Below, piece by piece: positions 35,904 to 43,434 of a stretch of DNA of 64,000 nucleotides. Below the pieces are notes generated by a model that searched no databases, had not been told where the DNA came from, and worked only from the letters and a program-made list of their open reading frames with translations. Each line of letters opens with the position of its first letter. The stretch's first letter is position 1. Origin of the DNA: Spirosoma foliorum (GTDB lineage Bacteria > Bacteroidota > Bacteroidia > Cytophagales > Spirosomataceae); NCBI RefSeq assembly GCF_014117325.1, contig NZ_CP059732.1, positions 7,081,001-7,145,000 on the forward strand. The letters are read 5' to 3'. Made by a program: the position numbers and the translations under genes.

Positions 35904-35957
35904 AGGTTGCCGCTATTGTTGTTTATCAACAAATTTCCTAAGGCTCACCGTCATCCC
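35879..35957 (+). promoter_or_regulatory. trp attenuator: pause and antiterminator pairings
   Basis: Strand 1 (35879-35890, from the last Trp codon) pairs with strand 2 (35902-35913) over 12 positions with one mismatch and two G-T. Strand 2 region GGGATGAAGGT (35897-35907) pairs instead with strand 3, ACCGTCATCCC (35947-35957), 10 of 11 positions, and this overlaps the terminator hairpin. The two alternatives are mutually exclusive, as required for attenuation. Confidence 0.85.
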
Positions 35958-35976
35958 GGTGAGCCTTATTTTTTTT
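35940..35976 (+). terminator. trp attenuator terminator (3:4 hairpin)
   Basis: AAGGCTCACCG (35940-35950), 6-base loop, CGGTGAGCCTT (35957-35967), then A and eight T (35969-35976). A strong intrinsic terminator 23 bp before the trpE start, which makes sense only if it can be antiterminated. Confidence 0.93.
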
Positions 35977-35998
35977 ATGCACTAACGACTATTGACTT

Positions 35999-37432
35999 AT
36001 GACTATCGATTTAAAACCCACCTACCGCGTTGTTAGCCGCCATAAACGGATGCTGGCTGATATTATCACGCCGGTAAGCATCTACTTGCGTATCCGCGAC
36101 CGCTTCCTGAATAGCATTCTGCTCGAAAGCTCTGATTACCACGGAAACGACAACAGCTTTTCTTACATCGCGTTCGATCCGATTTCCCGATTTTCGTATG
36201 AGGGTGGTAAGTTAACCGTCAAAATGCCGGGGGAAGACGAGCAAACCAACGAATTGCCCATTCAGGAAATGCGGGCAGCTTTACAAGAATATAAAGATTG
36301 CTTCAAGCACGAAAAGGCCCCGTTTCCGTTCATTACCAATGGTTTGTTTGGTTACTTCGGTTACCCATCCGTGCAGAGTTTCGAGGACATTACCCTTCAC
36401 GCGCCGGTACCAACCGAAAACCAGATTCCAGCGGCCGTCTTTACCGTTTATCGTTACGTACTGGCCATCAACCATTTCAAGGACGAGCTGTATTTATTTG
36501 AACACAGCTACCTTCGCGATGGCGATACCGAATCGGAAAGCACACTAGACTACATCAGTGACCTGATTACGAGTCGAAATTACCCGACTTATTCGTTCAG
36601 CCCCGCCGGACCCGAGCAATCCAACTTTACCGACGATGAGTTTCGGGCGGTTATTCAGAAGGGTAAAGACCATTGCCAGCGGGGCGATGTTTTCCAGATC
36701 GTATTATCCCGTCGTTTTTCGACCCCATTCACGGGCGATGAATTTAATGTATACCGGACACTCCGTTCGCTCAACCCTTCTCCTTACCTGTTCTACTTCG
36801 ATTACGGCAACTACAAAATCTTCGGCTCTTCGCCCGAATCGCAGATTGTTGTCAAGAACCGTCAGGCCACTATTTATCCGATTGCGGGCACTTTCCGGCG
36901 TACAGGTGACGACCTCCGCGACGCCGAATTAGCCCAGCAATTATACAATGACCCCAAAGAGTCAGCCGAGCACGTTATGCTGGTCGACTTAGCCCGCAAC
37001 GATCTCAGCCGGAATTGTGATGTGGTGAACGTGGAGACCTTCAAAGAGATCCAGTATTATTCGCACGTGATTCACCTGGTATCTAAAGTTGTAGGCGACC
37101 TGACCGAAGAGGCCGATCCTTTACAAATCGTAGCCGAAACCTTCCCGGCCGGAACGCTCTCGGGTGCCCCCAAGCACAACGCCATGCAATTGATTGATCG
37201 TTATGAAAACCTGAGCCGTAGTTTTTACGCGGGTAGCATTGGCTATATGGGTTTCGATGGTGAGTTCAACCATGCTATCATGATTCGGACATTTATGAGC
37301 AAAGACAACACACTTTATTATCAGGCCGGTGCCGGTATCGTGGCCAAATCAGTTGTTGAAAGCGAGTTGCAGGAAGTCCACAACAAACTGGCTGCCTTAC
37401 GAACAGCCCTCGAGCAAGCGAAACAATTGTAA
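35999..37432 (+). CDS. trpE: Anthranilate synthase component I
   Basis: 477 residues with the chorismate-binding signatures GSSPESQIVV, PIAGTFRRTG and ETFPAGTLSGAPKHNAMQLI. The LLESS element (41-45) near the N-terminus matches the tryptophan feedback site of TrpE, so the enzyme is probably allosterically inhibited as well as controlled by attenuation. With TrpG it converts chorismate and glutamine-derived ammonia to anthranilate. The terminal region AGAGIVAKSVVESELQEVHNK is the usual family end. First gene of the operon, 23 bp after the leader terminator. PabB is excluded in favour of TrpE by the operon context. Confidence 0.97.
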   Translation: MTIDLKPTYRVVSRHKRMLADIITPVSIYLRIRDRFLNSILLESSDYHGNDNSFSYIAFDPISRFSYEGGKLTVKMPGEDEQTNELPIQEMRAALQEYKDCFKHEKAPFPFITNGLFGYFGYPSVQSFEDITLHAPVPTENQIPAAVFTVYRYVLAINHFKDELYLFEHSYLRDGDTESESTLDYISDLITSRNYPTYSFSPAGPEQSNFTDDEFRAVIQKGKDHCQRGDVFQIVLSRRFSTPFTGDEFNVYRTLRSLNPSPYLFYFDYGNYKIFGSSPESQIVVKNRQATIYPIAGTFRRTGDDLRDAELAQQLYNDPKESAEHVMLVDLARNDLSRNCDVVNVETFKEIQYYSHVIHLVSKVVGDLTEEADPLQIVAETFPAGTLSGAPKHNAMQLIDRYENLSRSFYAGSIGYMGFDGEFNHAIMIRTFMSKDNTLYYQAGAGIVAKSVVESELQEVHNKLAALRTALEQAKQL

Positions 37433-37433
37433 T

Positions 37434-37490
37434 GTAACGCGGACATCTTGTCCGCACGGATATAAATGGCGGACAGGATGTCCGCGTTAC
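37434..37490. repeat. Hairpin between trpE and trpG
   Basis: Arms 37434-37455 and 37469-37490 (22 bp, one mismatch) and a 13-base loop; each arm itself carries GCGGACA..TGTCCGC. The element begins 2 bp after the trpE stop and ends 2 bp before the trpG start. With no T-run it is not an obvious terminator. Confidence 0.85.
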
Positions 37491-37492
37491 TT

Positions 37493-38065
37493 ATGAAACT
37501 TTTAGTCTTAGATAATTACGATTCATTTACCTACAATCTCGTCTACATCCTCCGCGATTTAGGGCTGAAACCCGATGTCATTCGGAATAACAAGATTAGC
37601 CTGGAGGCTGTGGGCAAGTACGACAAAATCATGCTCTCACCGGGTCCGGGAATCCCGTCAGAAGCGGGTATTATGCAGGATTTGGTTCGAGAATATGGCC
37701 CAACCAAGAGCATTCTGGGCATCTGCCTCGGGCATCAGGGGATTGGCGAAGTATACGGTGCTACGCTCGAAAATCTTGGCGATGTGCTGCATGGTGTAGC
37801 CCACAAAGCAACTGTAACCGATCCCTCCGAACGACTCTTTACCGATATTCCAGAAAAGTTAATGGTTGGTCGTTATCACTCCTGGACAGTTGTTCCCGAT
37901 TCGATGCCCGAGGATTTGCGGATCACGGCCGTAGATGAAGTCGGACGCGTTATGGGGCTGGCTCATACACGCTTCGACGTAAAAGGGCTTCAATTCCATC
38001 CGGAATCTGTCCTGACCGAAAACGGCGTCAAGATGATTGAGAACTGGTTGAAAATTAAAGAGTGA
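37493..38065 (+). CDS. trpG: Anthranilate synthase component II (glutamine amidotransferase)
   Basis: 190 residues from ATG 37493. The frame is open nine codons further up (37466), but those codons are the right arm of the palindrome, so the downstream ATG is chosen; MKLLVLDNYDSFTYN is the standard TrpG start. Triad: C78 in GICLGHQ, with H169 and E171 in LQFHPES. It supplies ammonia from glutamine to TrpE. The protein is single-domain, not fused to TrpD. Its stop codon lies inside the left arm of the next palindrome. Confidence 0.97.
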   Translation: MKLLVLDNYDSFTYNLVYILRDLGLKPDVIRNNKISLEAVGKYDKIMLSPGPGIPSEAGIMQDLVREYGPTKSILGICLGHQGIGEVYGATLENLGDVLHGVAHKATVTDPSERLFTDIPEKLMVGRYHSWTVVPDSMPEDLRITAVDEVGRVMGLAHTRFDVKGLQFHPESVLTENGVKMIENWLKIKE

Positions 38066-38128
38066 AAGAGCGCAAGAGTGGCTGGCGCGTCCATTTCACT
38101 CTTTCACTCTTTCACTCTTTCACTCTTT
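38057..38128. repeat. Inverted repeat between trpG and trpD with GTGGCTGGCGCGTCCA loop core
   Basis: Left arm 38057-38080 (AAAGAGTGAAAGAG-type) pairs with 38097-38120; the right side is four tandem copies of CACTCTTT (38097-38128). The loop reads GCTGGCGCGTCCATTT; with the preceding GTG this differs at one base from the loop core at 17889-17904. Confidence 0.85.
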
Positions 38129-38133
38129 GCACA

Positions 38134-39123
38134 ATGAAAGCTATTTTAAATCATCTTTTCGAATACAAGCACCTAACCAAAGACCAGGCACGTGAAGTGT
38201 TGCTGGGCATTGGTCGGGGAGAATATAATCAAGCCCAAATTGCCTCGTTTTTAACGGTTTACATGATGCGTAGTCTGCGTCTGGAAGAACTGGAAGGCTT
38301 TCGCGACGCGATGCTTGAACTCTGTTTACCGGTAGATCTGACGGCCTATGACCCTATGGATTTGTGCGGCACCGGGGGCGACGGCAAAGACACGTTTAAT
38401 ATCTCAACGCTGTCATCGTTCGTGGTGGCGGGGGCGGGTCAGTGCGTGGCCAAACATGGTAATCATGGCGTGTCGTCCCTGGTTGGCTCCTCTACTGTAA
38501 TGGAAAAACTGGGGTATCGATTTACGAACGATGTGGGTGAGTTACAGCGAAAAATGGAGACGGCTGGCATTTGTTTCCTTCACGCTCCTTTGTTTCATCC
38601 GGCGATGAAGAACGTGGCACCCATTCGTAAAGATTTGGGCGTAAAGACATTTTTCAATGTCCTGGGTCCTATGATTAATCCGGCAAAGCCTGCTAAACAG
38701 CTGGTTGGCGTCTTTAACCTTGAATTGGCGCGATTATATGCGTACCTTTATCAGCAAACCGACAAGCGGTTCATGATTCTGCATGCGCTGGATGGTTACG
38801 ACGAGATTTCATTGACGGGACCATTCAAAGTCATTAGTAATCAGACAGAACAGGTGTTGGAACCCGAGCAATTGGGACTAACTACCTTAACGCCCGAATC
38901 GCTGGCAGGTGGGCAGACGCTGGATGAATCGGCACAGATTTTCATGAACGTGCTGAATGACGAAGCAACCTCTGCCCAAAAGCAGGCCGTTCTGGCCAAT
39001 TCGGCCATGGCGTTGCTGGCTGCAGGAAAGACAACTACCCGCGAAGAAGCCGTAGCGATGGCCCGAGAGTCGTTGGAGAGTAAGCGGGCGCTGGCATCTT
39101 TTAAAAAATTAATTGACTACTAG
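38134..39123 (+). CDS. trpD: Anthranilate phosphoribosyltransferase
   Basis: 329 residues from ATG 38134; the open frame from 38062 is repeat-encoded and rejected. The PRPP-binding loop CGTGGDGKDTFNIST and KHGNHGVSSLVGSSTVMEKLG are diagnostic. The enzyme joins anthranilate to PRPP. Length is normal for the family (about 330). The repeat in front leaves the first codon only 6 bp from the end of the tandem CACTCTTT units. Confidence 0.97.
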   Translation: MKAILNHLFEYKHLTKDQAREVLLGIGRGEYNQAQIASFLTVYMMRSLRLEELEGFRDAMLELCLPVDLTAYDPMDLCGTGGDGKDTFNISTLSSFVVAGAGQCVAKHGNHGVSSLVGSSTVMEKLGYRFTNDVGELQRKMETAGICFLHAPLFHPAMKNVAPIRKDLGVKTFFNVLGPMINPAKPAKQLVGVFNLELARLYAYLYQQTDKRFMILHALDGYDEISLTGPFKVISNQTEQVLEPEQLGLTTLTPESLAGGQTLDESAQIFMNVLNDEATSAQKQAVLANSAMALLAAGKTTTREEAVAMARESLESKRALASFKKLIDY

Positions 39124-39171
39124 TTGTTCTTCCGATTTATAACCCAATCGAAGGACAGGAAAATAGATAAA

Positions 39172-39996
39172 ATGACGATTCTTGACGAAATAATTGCCCA
39201 AAAACGAATCGAAGTAGCCCAGCGAAAAGAAGCGACCCCCGTAGCGATATTGGAACAGATGCCTGACTTCAAACGTATCTGCCTGTCTTCACGCGATGCG
39301 GTTCAGGATTTACACTCGACAGGCATTATTGCTGAGTTCAAGCGAAAATCGCCCTCCAAAGGTATTATCAACGACAAAGCCGATGTGGCCGAAACTACGC
39401 AGGGTTATGTGCGGGCGGGCGCGGCTGTGCTGTCGGTTCTCACCGATGAGCCTTTCTTTGGCGGAACCCCTGCCGATTTACAGGCGGCACGATTAGCCAA
39501 CCCCAACACCCCGATTCTTCGCAAAGATTTCGTCGTTGACCGCTATCAGTTGCTCGAAGCAAAAGCCTGGGGTGCCGATCTGGTTCTGCTTATTGCCGCC
39601 TGTCTGACACCAGAAGAGGTCGCCGAACTCAGTATGCAGGCTCATGATTTGAGTCTACAGGTCTTGCTCGAAGTTCATGATGAAGAAGAACTGGATCGAA
39701 GCCTGAATCCAAACATTGATTTAGTAGGAGTCAATAACCGGAATCTAAAAACGTTCAAAACCTCGGTCGATACCTCACTTCGGCTGGTTGAACGAATTCC
39801 CGATACGTTTGCCAAGATTACTGAAAGTGGCCTACACGATGCCGAAACGATGCTTACCCTGTTCCGGGCGGGTTTCGATGGTTTCCTGATCGGCGAAGCG
39901 TTTATGAAAACAGCCGACCCAGCCGCTGCTTTACAAACGTTAGTCACTGATTTTACTTCACGCATGCTCACTTCTTCAAACTTGTACAACTCATGA
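39172..39996 (+). CDS. trpC: Indole-3-glycerol phosphate synthase
   Basis: 274 residues from ATG 39172 (MTILDEIIAQKRIEVAQRK, the typical opening). TIM-barrel motifs include IIAEFKRKSPSKG (catalytic lysine), LTDEPFFGG, ILRKDFVVDRYQ, LLEVHDEEEL, VGVNNRNLKTF and ITESGLH. It closes CdRP to indole-3-glycerol phosphate with loss of CO2. It is separate from TrpF, unlike the enterobacterial fusion, but the genes overlap by 4 bp (ATGA), so translation is coupled. Confidence 0.97.
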   Translation: MTILDEIIAQKRIEVAQRKEATPVAILEQMPDFKRICLSSRDAVQDLHSTGIIAEFKRKSPSKGIINDKADVAETTQGYVRAGAAVLSVLTDEPFFGGTPADLQAARLANPNTPILRKDFVVDRYQLLEAKAWGADLVLLIAACLTPEEVAELSMQAHDLSLQVLLEVHDEEELDRSLNPNIDLVGVNNRNLKTFKTSVDTSLRLVERIPDTFAKITESGLHDAETMLTLFRAGFDGFLIGEAFMKTADPAAALQTLVTDFTSRMLTSSNLYNS

Positions 39997-40637
39997 AAAT
40001 CAAAGTGTGCGGTCTACGCGACGCCGACAACCTGAAAGAGATTGCCGCCCTGCATCCCGATTTTGTAGGATTTATTTTCTACGATCAATCGCCACGCTTT
40101 GTGGGTGAAGATTTAGATGAAGCTGTTGTAAAAGCCTTGCCCAAGTCGATTCGGAAAGTAGGCGTGTTCGTAAACGCCAGTCCGGATTTTATTCTTCGAT
40201 CGGTTAAGAAGTACGATTTTCAGTATGTGCAACTGCATGGCAACGAAACGCCAGAATACTGCCGGAGCCTGCGCAACCGGGGAATTAACATCATCAAGGC
40301 ATTTCGGGTCGATGAGTCGTTCAACTTTTCGATGCTGAATAACTACAAAGCGCAATGCGACTTCTTCCTGTTCGATGCCAAAGGCGATCAGCCGGGTGGC
40401 AACGGGCACACGTTCGACTGGAGCATCCTGAGTCGGTATGATAACGAAAAGCCATTTTTCATCAGCGGTGGCATTGGCTTGGACAACCTCGACCAACTGG
40501 ACATGCTGAAAGGCATGAAGCTCTACGGCGTTGACGTAAACAGCCAGGTTGAAATTGCTCCCGGCGTGAAAGACGTTGCCAAAGTAAAGGAATTGATCGA
40601 CCGCGTACGACCCGTTGAAGAGGAAGAGACGGTGTAA
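39993..40637 (+). CDS. trpF: Phosphoribosylanthranilate isomerase
   Basis: 214 residues. Opens MKIKVCGLRDADNL with the catalytic cysteine C6 of the KICG-type motif, followed by DFVGFIFYDQSPRFV, VGVFVNASPD, VQLHGNETPEYC, LFDAKGDQPGGNGHTFDWS and FISGGIGLDNL. This is the normal TrpF fold, catalysing the Amadori rearrangement of PRA to CdRP; the loop aspartate is in LFDAK. It overlaps trpC by 4 bp. After it the operon is interrupted by the DUF6934 cassette. The C-terminal PGVKDVAKVKELIDRVR is usual. Confidence 0.97.
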   Translation: MKIKVCGLRDADNLKEIAALHPDFVGFIFYDQSPRFVGEDLDEAVVKALPKSIRKVGVFVNASPDFILRSVKKYDFQYVQLHGNETPEYCRSLRNRGINIIKAFRVDESFNFSMLNNYKAQCDFFLFDAKGDQPGGNGHTFDWSILSRYDNEKPFFISGGIGLDNLDQLDMLKGMKLYGVDVNSQVEIAPGVKDVAKVKELIDRVRPVEEEETV

Positions 40638-40659
40638 AGCAACAAATTTTCTAAGTGGG

Positions 40660-40667
40660 TATATTTG
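40660..40667 (+). promoter_or_regulatory. -7 promoter motif TATATTTG of the DUF6934 cassette
   Basis: Perfect TAnnTTTG ending 5 bases before the ATG at 40673, predicting a leaderless transcript; no clear -33 element. It would also transcribe trpB onward from inside the operon. Confidence 0.6.
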
Positions 40668-40672
40668 CAATC

Positions 40673-41125
40673 ATGAATGAGCCCACTTATCCGTTAGTAA
40701 TTAGTAATAATGCCTTAACTTATAGATTCGATAGCATTAGTGATCAGTTAATAATTCATAAAGCTATTGAGTTTAGTCCTTTTCCTTCAAATGCTATCTT
40801 TTACAATCTAGCCTTGTTAGATATAGAAGACGGTGGCACTGCAAATGACTTGGCTGTTAGTAATAACCAAGACATGAATCGAGTTATCGCCACTGTTTTT
40901 AAAGCTATTCTGTTATTCTTTGAAAAATACCCAAACAAGCTAGTTTATTTTAAAGGTAGTGATGAAGCAGGACTGCGTACTCGTTTATATCGAGTCCTCA
41001 TTTCGAGAGAACTGGAAAAGGTAAATAAGATGTTTGCCGTTTATGGTCAACTTACGGAAGACACCTACGAAGAATTTATTCCTAACAGACCTTATATCGC
41101 CTTCATTTTTCAACTTAAGCACTAG
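40673..41125 (+). CDS. DUF6934 family protein, possible toxin-antitoxin-like component
   Basis: 150 residues from ATG 40673. The C-terminal half matches the DUF6934 pattern of small Bacteroidota proteins: DLAVSNNQDMNRVIATVFKAI, FFEKYPNKLVYFKGS, LRTRLYRVLISRELEKV and a closing AFIFQLK. The function is not established; the family is frequently followed by a very short gene and is scattered among genomes, which is why a toxin-antitoxin-like role is suspected. The gene is visibly richer in A+T than the flanking trp genes, and it interrupts an otherwise tightly packed operon between trpF and trpB. A -7 motif 5 bases upstream indicates its own transcription. Family assignment good; role inferred. 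Confidence 0.75.
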   Translation: MNEPTYPLVISNNALTYRFDSISDQLIIHKAIEFSPFPSNAIFYNLALLDIEDGGTANDLAVSNNQDMNRVIATVFKAILLFFEKYPNKLVYFKGSDEAGLRTRLYRVLISRELEKVNKMFAVYGQLTEDTYEEFIPNRPYIAFIFQLKH

Positions 41126-41126
41126 T

Positions 41127-41309
41127 ATGAGCACAACTGAACGAAAGAAATCAGTAGCCCGGTTGAAAACAAAAGATAAGCCAGGAATGTCGAACAAAGG
41201 AAAATATGCCTCTGTAGAAGAAGCTTCTCTGGCCAAAATGGAAGCAGCAAAAGAGTTTATTGCCAATCTTGATATGGCTCTTTTCAAAAAGAATGGGCCT
41301 ATCGAATAG
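41127..41309 (+). CDS. Small basic/acidic protein paired with DUF6934 gene
   Basis: 60 residues from ATG 41127, directly after the DUF6934 stop (1 bp gap), so translationally linked. The N-terminus is lysine-rich (MSTTERKKSVARLKTKDKPG) and the C-terminal half is a predicted helix (VEEASLAKMEAAKEFIANLDMALF). No family is recognised. Its size, charge and tight linkage are what one expects of a cognate antitoxin or accessory of the DUF6934 protein, but no DNA-binding motif is evident. trpB starts 9 bp downstream. Confidence 0.65.
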   Translation: MSTTERKKSVARLKTKDKPGMSNKGKYASVEEASLAKMEAAKEFIANLDMALFKKNGPIE

Positions 41310-41318
41310 TTAATTACC

Positions 41319-42518
41319 ATGCAAACTACCCTCGAACCCAAAACCTCATTTGAGGTATCTAATAAAGGATTTTACGGCCACTTCGGTGGAGCATTCATTC
41401 CCGAAATGCTCTATCCAAACGTCGAAGAATTACGCCAGAATTACCTGACTATCATAGCTGATCCAGCTTTTCAGGCTGAGTTCTGGCAACTGCTTGAAGA
41501 CTATGTCGGTCGCCCAACTCCCTTGTTTCTGGCAAAACGACTCTCCGATAAAGTTGGCGGAACGGTTTATCTCAAGCGTGAAGATCTTTGCCATACTGGA
41601 GCACATAAAGTCAACAATACGATTGGCCAGATTCTGGTTGCGCAGCGGCTTGGCAAAAAACGCATTGTTGCCGAAACAGGCGCAGGTCAGCATGGTGTAG
41701 CAACGGCAACAGTTTGTGCACTTATGGGTCTGGAGTGCATTGTCTACATGGGCAGTATCGACATGGAGCGTCAGAAACCTAATGTAGACCGCATGCGGAT
41801 GCTTGGTGCAACGGTCGTTCCGGCAACGTCGGGCAGCCAAACCCTTAAAGATGCCACCAACGAAGCTATGCGTCACTGGATTAATAATCCAGTCGATACA
41901 CACTACATCATCGGTTCGGTAGTTGGTCCCCACCCCTATCCAGACATGGTAGCGCGGTTTCAATCAGTTATCTCGCAGGAAGTTAAGAAGCAACTCCTTG
42001 CCAAAACGGGTAACGAAAACCCTAACTATGTAGTAGCTTGTGTGGGTGGTGGCAGCAATGCTGCGGGTGCTTTTTATCATTACCTCAATGAGCCTTCCGT
42101 ACGCCTGGTAGCTGCCGAAGCCGCTGGGCAAGGCGTTACATCAGGCCACTCGGCTGCTACGACGGCCCTTGGCAAGCCAGGGGTATTACACGGAAGCCGG
42201 ACTATTCTGATGCAAACCGAAGATGGTCAGGTCATTGAGCCTTACTCCATTTCGGCGGGACTGGATTATCCGGGCATCGGACCTCTACACGCTCACTTGT
42301 TCGAATCGGGCCGGGGTGATTTCTACGCCATCACGGACGATGAAGCGCTACAGGCTGGCTTTCAACTCAGCAAGCTCGAAGGTATTATTCCGGCTCTGGA
42401 ATCAGCCCACGCACTGGCAGCTCTTGAGAAAATGAACCTCAAATCGGATGATGTGGTGGTGGTTTGTTTGTCAGGGCGTGGAGATAAAGATTTAAGTACG
42501 TATTCAAAATATTTGTAG
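41319..42518 (+). CDS. trpB: Tryptophan synthase beta chain
   Basis: 399 residues. The PLP lysine is K97 in [13 protein letters not shown], the phosphate-binding loop is [10 protein letters not shown], and [10 protein letters not shown] near residue 22 plus [14 protein letters not shown] are characteristic of the TrpB1 form that pairs with TrpA. It joins indole and serine. The start at 41319 is 9 bp after the small cassette gene. A 30-bp-arm hairpin separates it from trpA, which is unusual because the two subunits are needed in equal amounts. Confidence 0.98.
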   Translation: MQTTLEPKTSFEVSNKGFYGHFGGAFIPEMLYPNVEELRQNYLTIIADPAFQAEFWQLLEDYVGRPTPLFLAKRLSDKVGGTVYLKREDLCHTGAHKVNNTIGQILVAQRLGKKRIVAETGAGQHGVATATVCALMGLECIVYMGSIDMERQKPNVDRMRMLGATVVPATSGSQTLKDATNEAMRHWINNPVDTHYIIGSVVGPHPYPDMVARFQSVISQEVKKQLLAKTGNENPNYVVACVGGGSNAAGAFYHYLNEPSVRLVAAEAAGQGVTSGHSAATTALGKPGVLHGSRTILMQTEDGQVIEPYSISAGLDYPGIGPLHAHLFESGRGDFYAITDDEALQAGFQLSKLEGIIPALESAHALAALEKMNLKSDDVVVVCLSGRGDKDLSTYSKYL

Positions 42519-42520
42519 TG

Positions 42521-42605
42521 TTTTTGTCATTCCGACGATAGGAGGAATCTCAAACTCCCTAAAACGAGACGCTTAAGATTCCTCCTATCGTCGGAATGAC
42601 AAAAA
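42521..42605. repeat. Inverted repeat with perfect 30-bp arms between trpB and trpA
   Basis: Arms 42521-42550 and 42576-42605 are exact reverse complements; loop 25 bases. The outer ends are T5 and A5, so on either strand the hairpin is followed by a T- or A-run. The arm motif GTCATTCCGACGATAGGAGG resembles a hairpin repeat that I recall from many bacterial genomes; not checked. Confidence 0.92.
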
Positions 42606-42616
42606 AGTGACCACCA

Positions 42617-43417
42617 ATGACACAAGAACTCACTCAAAACCGCATTACCAACCTGTTCACGCATAAAAGTGAACGGTTGCTGAATGTATATTTTACTGCT
42701 GGCTTTCCCAACCTTGATGATACCGTAACTATCCTACGCGGTTTGCAGGCTGCCGGTGTCGATATCGTTGAAATCGGGATGCCCTATTCCGATCCCGTCG
42801 CCGATGGGGAAACGATACAGCAAAGCAATGACAAGGCTCTGAACAATGGCATGTCGTTGAAAACGCTGTTTGCTCAATTGGCCGATTGCCGCAAAGGAGC
42901 AGATCCGGTAAACGTGCCTATTTTATTGATGGGCTACATCAATCCCGTCTTGCAGTTTGGCATCGAAAATTTCTGTAAGAAGTGCCAGGAAGTTGGCGTC
43001 GACGGTGTCATTTTACCTGACCTTCCGCTCGATTTGTTTCTGGACGAATATGCCTCAATCTTCAATGAATATGGCATTCTGAATGTTAATCTCATTACGC
43101 CCCAAACGTCGGAAGCACGTATCCGGCACATTGATGCCGAGTCTGATGGCTTTATTTACATGGTTTCGTCAGCGAGTATTACGGGTTCGGTGAAAGGGGT
43201 TAGCGACACCATGCAGGCTTATTTTGAGCGAATTGCGGCTATGAACCTGCGCAATCCTCGGCTGATTGGTTTTGGCATCAACAATCACGAAACCTTCGAT
43301 ACGGCCAGTAAATATGCCAATGGAGCCATTGTTGGTAGCGCATTTATCCGTCATTTGACCGAGCAAGGTACATCGCCCGAGAGCATCCAGGCGTTTGTGC
43401 AGACGATTCGGGCGTAA
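42617..43417 (+). CDS. trpA: Tryptophan synthase alpha chain
   Basis: 266 residues with catalytic E52 and D63 in VEIGMPYSDPVADG, and the TrpA signatures LLMGYINPVLQFG, GVDGVILPDLPL and SSASITGS. The enzyme cleaves indole-3-glycerol phosphate and passes indole to TrpB. It begins 11 bp after the long hairpin and ends 17 bp before hisIE. Confidence 0.98.
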   Translation: MTQELTQNRITNLFTHKSERLLNVYFTAGFPNLDDTVTILRGLQAAGVDIVEIGMPYSDPVADGETIQQSNDKALNNGMSLKTLFAQLADCRKGADPVNVPILLMGYINPVLQFGIENFCKKCQEVGVDGVILPDLPLDLFLDEYASIFNEYGILNVNLITPQTSEARIRHIDAESDGFIYMVSSASITGSVKGVSDTMQAYFERIAAMNLRNPRLIGFGINNHETFDTASKYANGAIVGSAFIRHLTEQGTSPESIQAFVQTIRA

Positions 43418-43422
43418 CGGCT

Positions 43423-43430
43423 TACCTTTG
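43423..43430 (+). promoter_or_regulatory. -7 promoter motif TACCTTTG of hisIE
   Basis: Perfect TAnnTTTG ending 4 bases before the hisIE ATG; the only TTTG upstream lies 25 bases away, longer than ideal. It suggests hisIE can be transcribed without the trp promoter, as a leaderless mRNA. Confidence 0.6.
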
Positions 43431-43434
43431 TAAC

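Noticed and set aside
37466..37492. Nine extra N-terminal codons of trpG
   Set aside because: They are the right arm of the trpE-trpG palindrome; the ATG at 37493 gives the standard N-terminus.
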